DNA of 6,646 nt, from assembly GCA_031254155.1 (NCBI GenBank), contig JAIRVA010000196.1:1-6646 (forward strand), given 5' to 3'. The notes under the pieces are model-generated. The model ran no database searches. It was not told where the DNA came from and saw only the letters and a program-made list of their open reading frames with translations. This document shows positions 6,411 to 6,646 of this stretch, piece by piece. The stretch's first letter is position 1, and each line of letters begins with the position of its first letter. The translations under genes were made by a program, and so were the position numbers. The stretch comes from Propionibacteriaceae bacterium (GTDB lineage Bacteria > Actinomycetota > Actinomycetes > Propionibacteriales > Propionibacteriaceae).

Positions 6411-6428
6411 GCGCCACAGAGGGAAGTC

Positions 6429-6646
6429 CTAGACCGGTCGCCACAGCCGATCAATGGGCAGGACGTGGAGACGGTCCTCGTACGAGTATGAGCGCGACCC
6501 CAGCGCCAGCACGACGCCTGCCACGAAGCGGGAACCGAGGCGGTCGCGGAGCGCCCGCAGCCCGGTGAAGTCGCGACCCGACACGCGTTCGGCCGCCTTG
6601 ACCTCGAACGCGATGATGCGACCATCGTCGAGTTCGACAATGAGGT
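6429..6646 (-). CDS. C-terminal fragment of a DUF4143-type AAA ATPase
   Basis: On the minus strand an open frame enters at 6646 and stops at TAG (6429-6431), leaving 71 residues. They read ELDDGRIIAFEVKAAERV, RDFTGLRALRDRLGSRFVAG, VVLALGS, then YEDRLHVLPIDRLW. This matches the end of ATP-binding proteins with an AAA_14 domain followed by DUF4143. There a PD-(D/E)xK-like core ('.VD.v.E...g....EVKa') precedes 'DF.gLr.lrd.lg..f..GvvLy.G' and 'lPi..LW'. The visible FEVK supplies the E-x-K part of that core; the preceding Asp and the whole ATPase domain are outside the window. Function in this family is poorly defined, although such proteins are often found in mobile and defence-rich regions. It converges on the TPR gene with only 18 bases between the stops and no clear terminator. 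Confidence 0.75.
   Translation of the reverse strand, partial: LIVELDDGRIIAFEVKAAERVSGRDFTGLRALRDRLGSRFVAGVVLALGSRSYSYEDRLHVLPIDRLWRPV

Noticed and set aside
6407..6640. 77-codon minus-strand frame starting at 6640
   Set aside because: The product is Ser/Arg-rich and unrecognisable, while the neighbouring minus frame ending at 6429 gives a clear DUF4143 C-terminus.
1..6646. CRISPR arrays, tRNA/rRNA genes, insertion-sequence ends or attachment sites
   Set aside because: No spaced direct repeats, cloverleaf-like sequence, transposase motif or flanking inverted repeats were seen on either strand.

Overview
The window reads as G+C-rich chromosomal DNA, very probably from an actinobacterium. The evidence is a strong G/C bias at third codon positions, a peptidoglycan-binding plus YkuD-type cell-wall protein, a 'GSND'-type membrane-anchored metallophosphoesterase typical of actinobacteria, and a CAT-type amino-acid permease. 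The genus cannot be fixed from this sequence alone.

Layout. (i) 1-807 (+): C-terminal part of a peptidoglycan-binding/L,D-transpeptidase-fold protein whose catalytic Cys and His positions are substituted. (ii) 817-1722 (+): a calcineurin-like metallophosphoesterase, 9 bases downstream and probably co-transcribed. (iii) 1723-2269: no intact gene. It holds, on the minus strand, a decayed fragment of a GH42 beta-galactosidase with a frameshift, an internal deletion and missing ends. (iv) 2270-3793 (+): a complete APC-superfamily (CAT-type) amino-acid permease. (v) 3881-6410 (+): a two-gene unit made of a P-loop ATPase and a protein with an N-terminal alpha/beta domain and a short TPR tail, preceded by its own putative promoter. 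(vi) 6429-6646 (-): the C-terminal end of a DUF4143-type AAA ATPase that converges on the TPR gene and runs off the window.

The first two genes look like envelope functions. The ATPase/TPR pair is the most interesting unit. Both proteins resemble families I know as neighbours in multicellular or complex bacteria, where the ATPase has a G-x-RGSGK-[ST] loop and a VDS..HIRG Walker B, and the partner has a 'DLWS.RS' Rossmann-like domain followed by TPRs. This suggests an NLR/STAND-like signalling or conflict system whose function has not, to my knowledge, been firmly established. Only these two genes carry TTA leucine codons (4 + 1). They also lack the strong GTAC tetramer enrichment seen in the YkuD-type gene and the permease. 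Both facts fit separate acquisition. All family assignments here are from reading the protein sequence, not from database searches.
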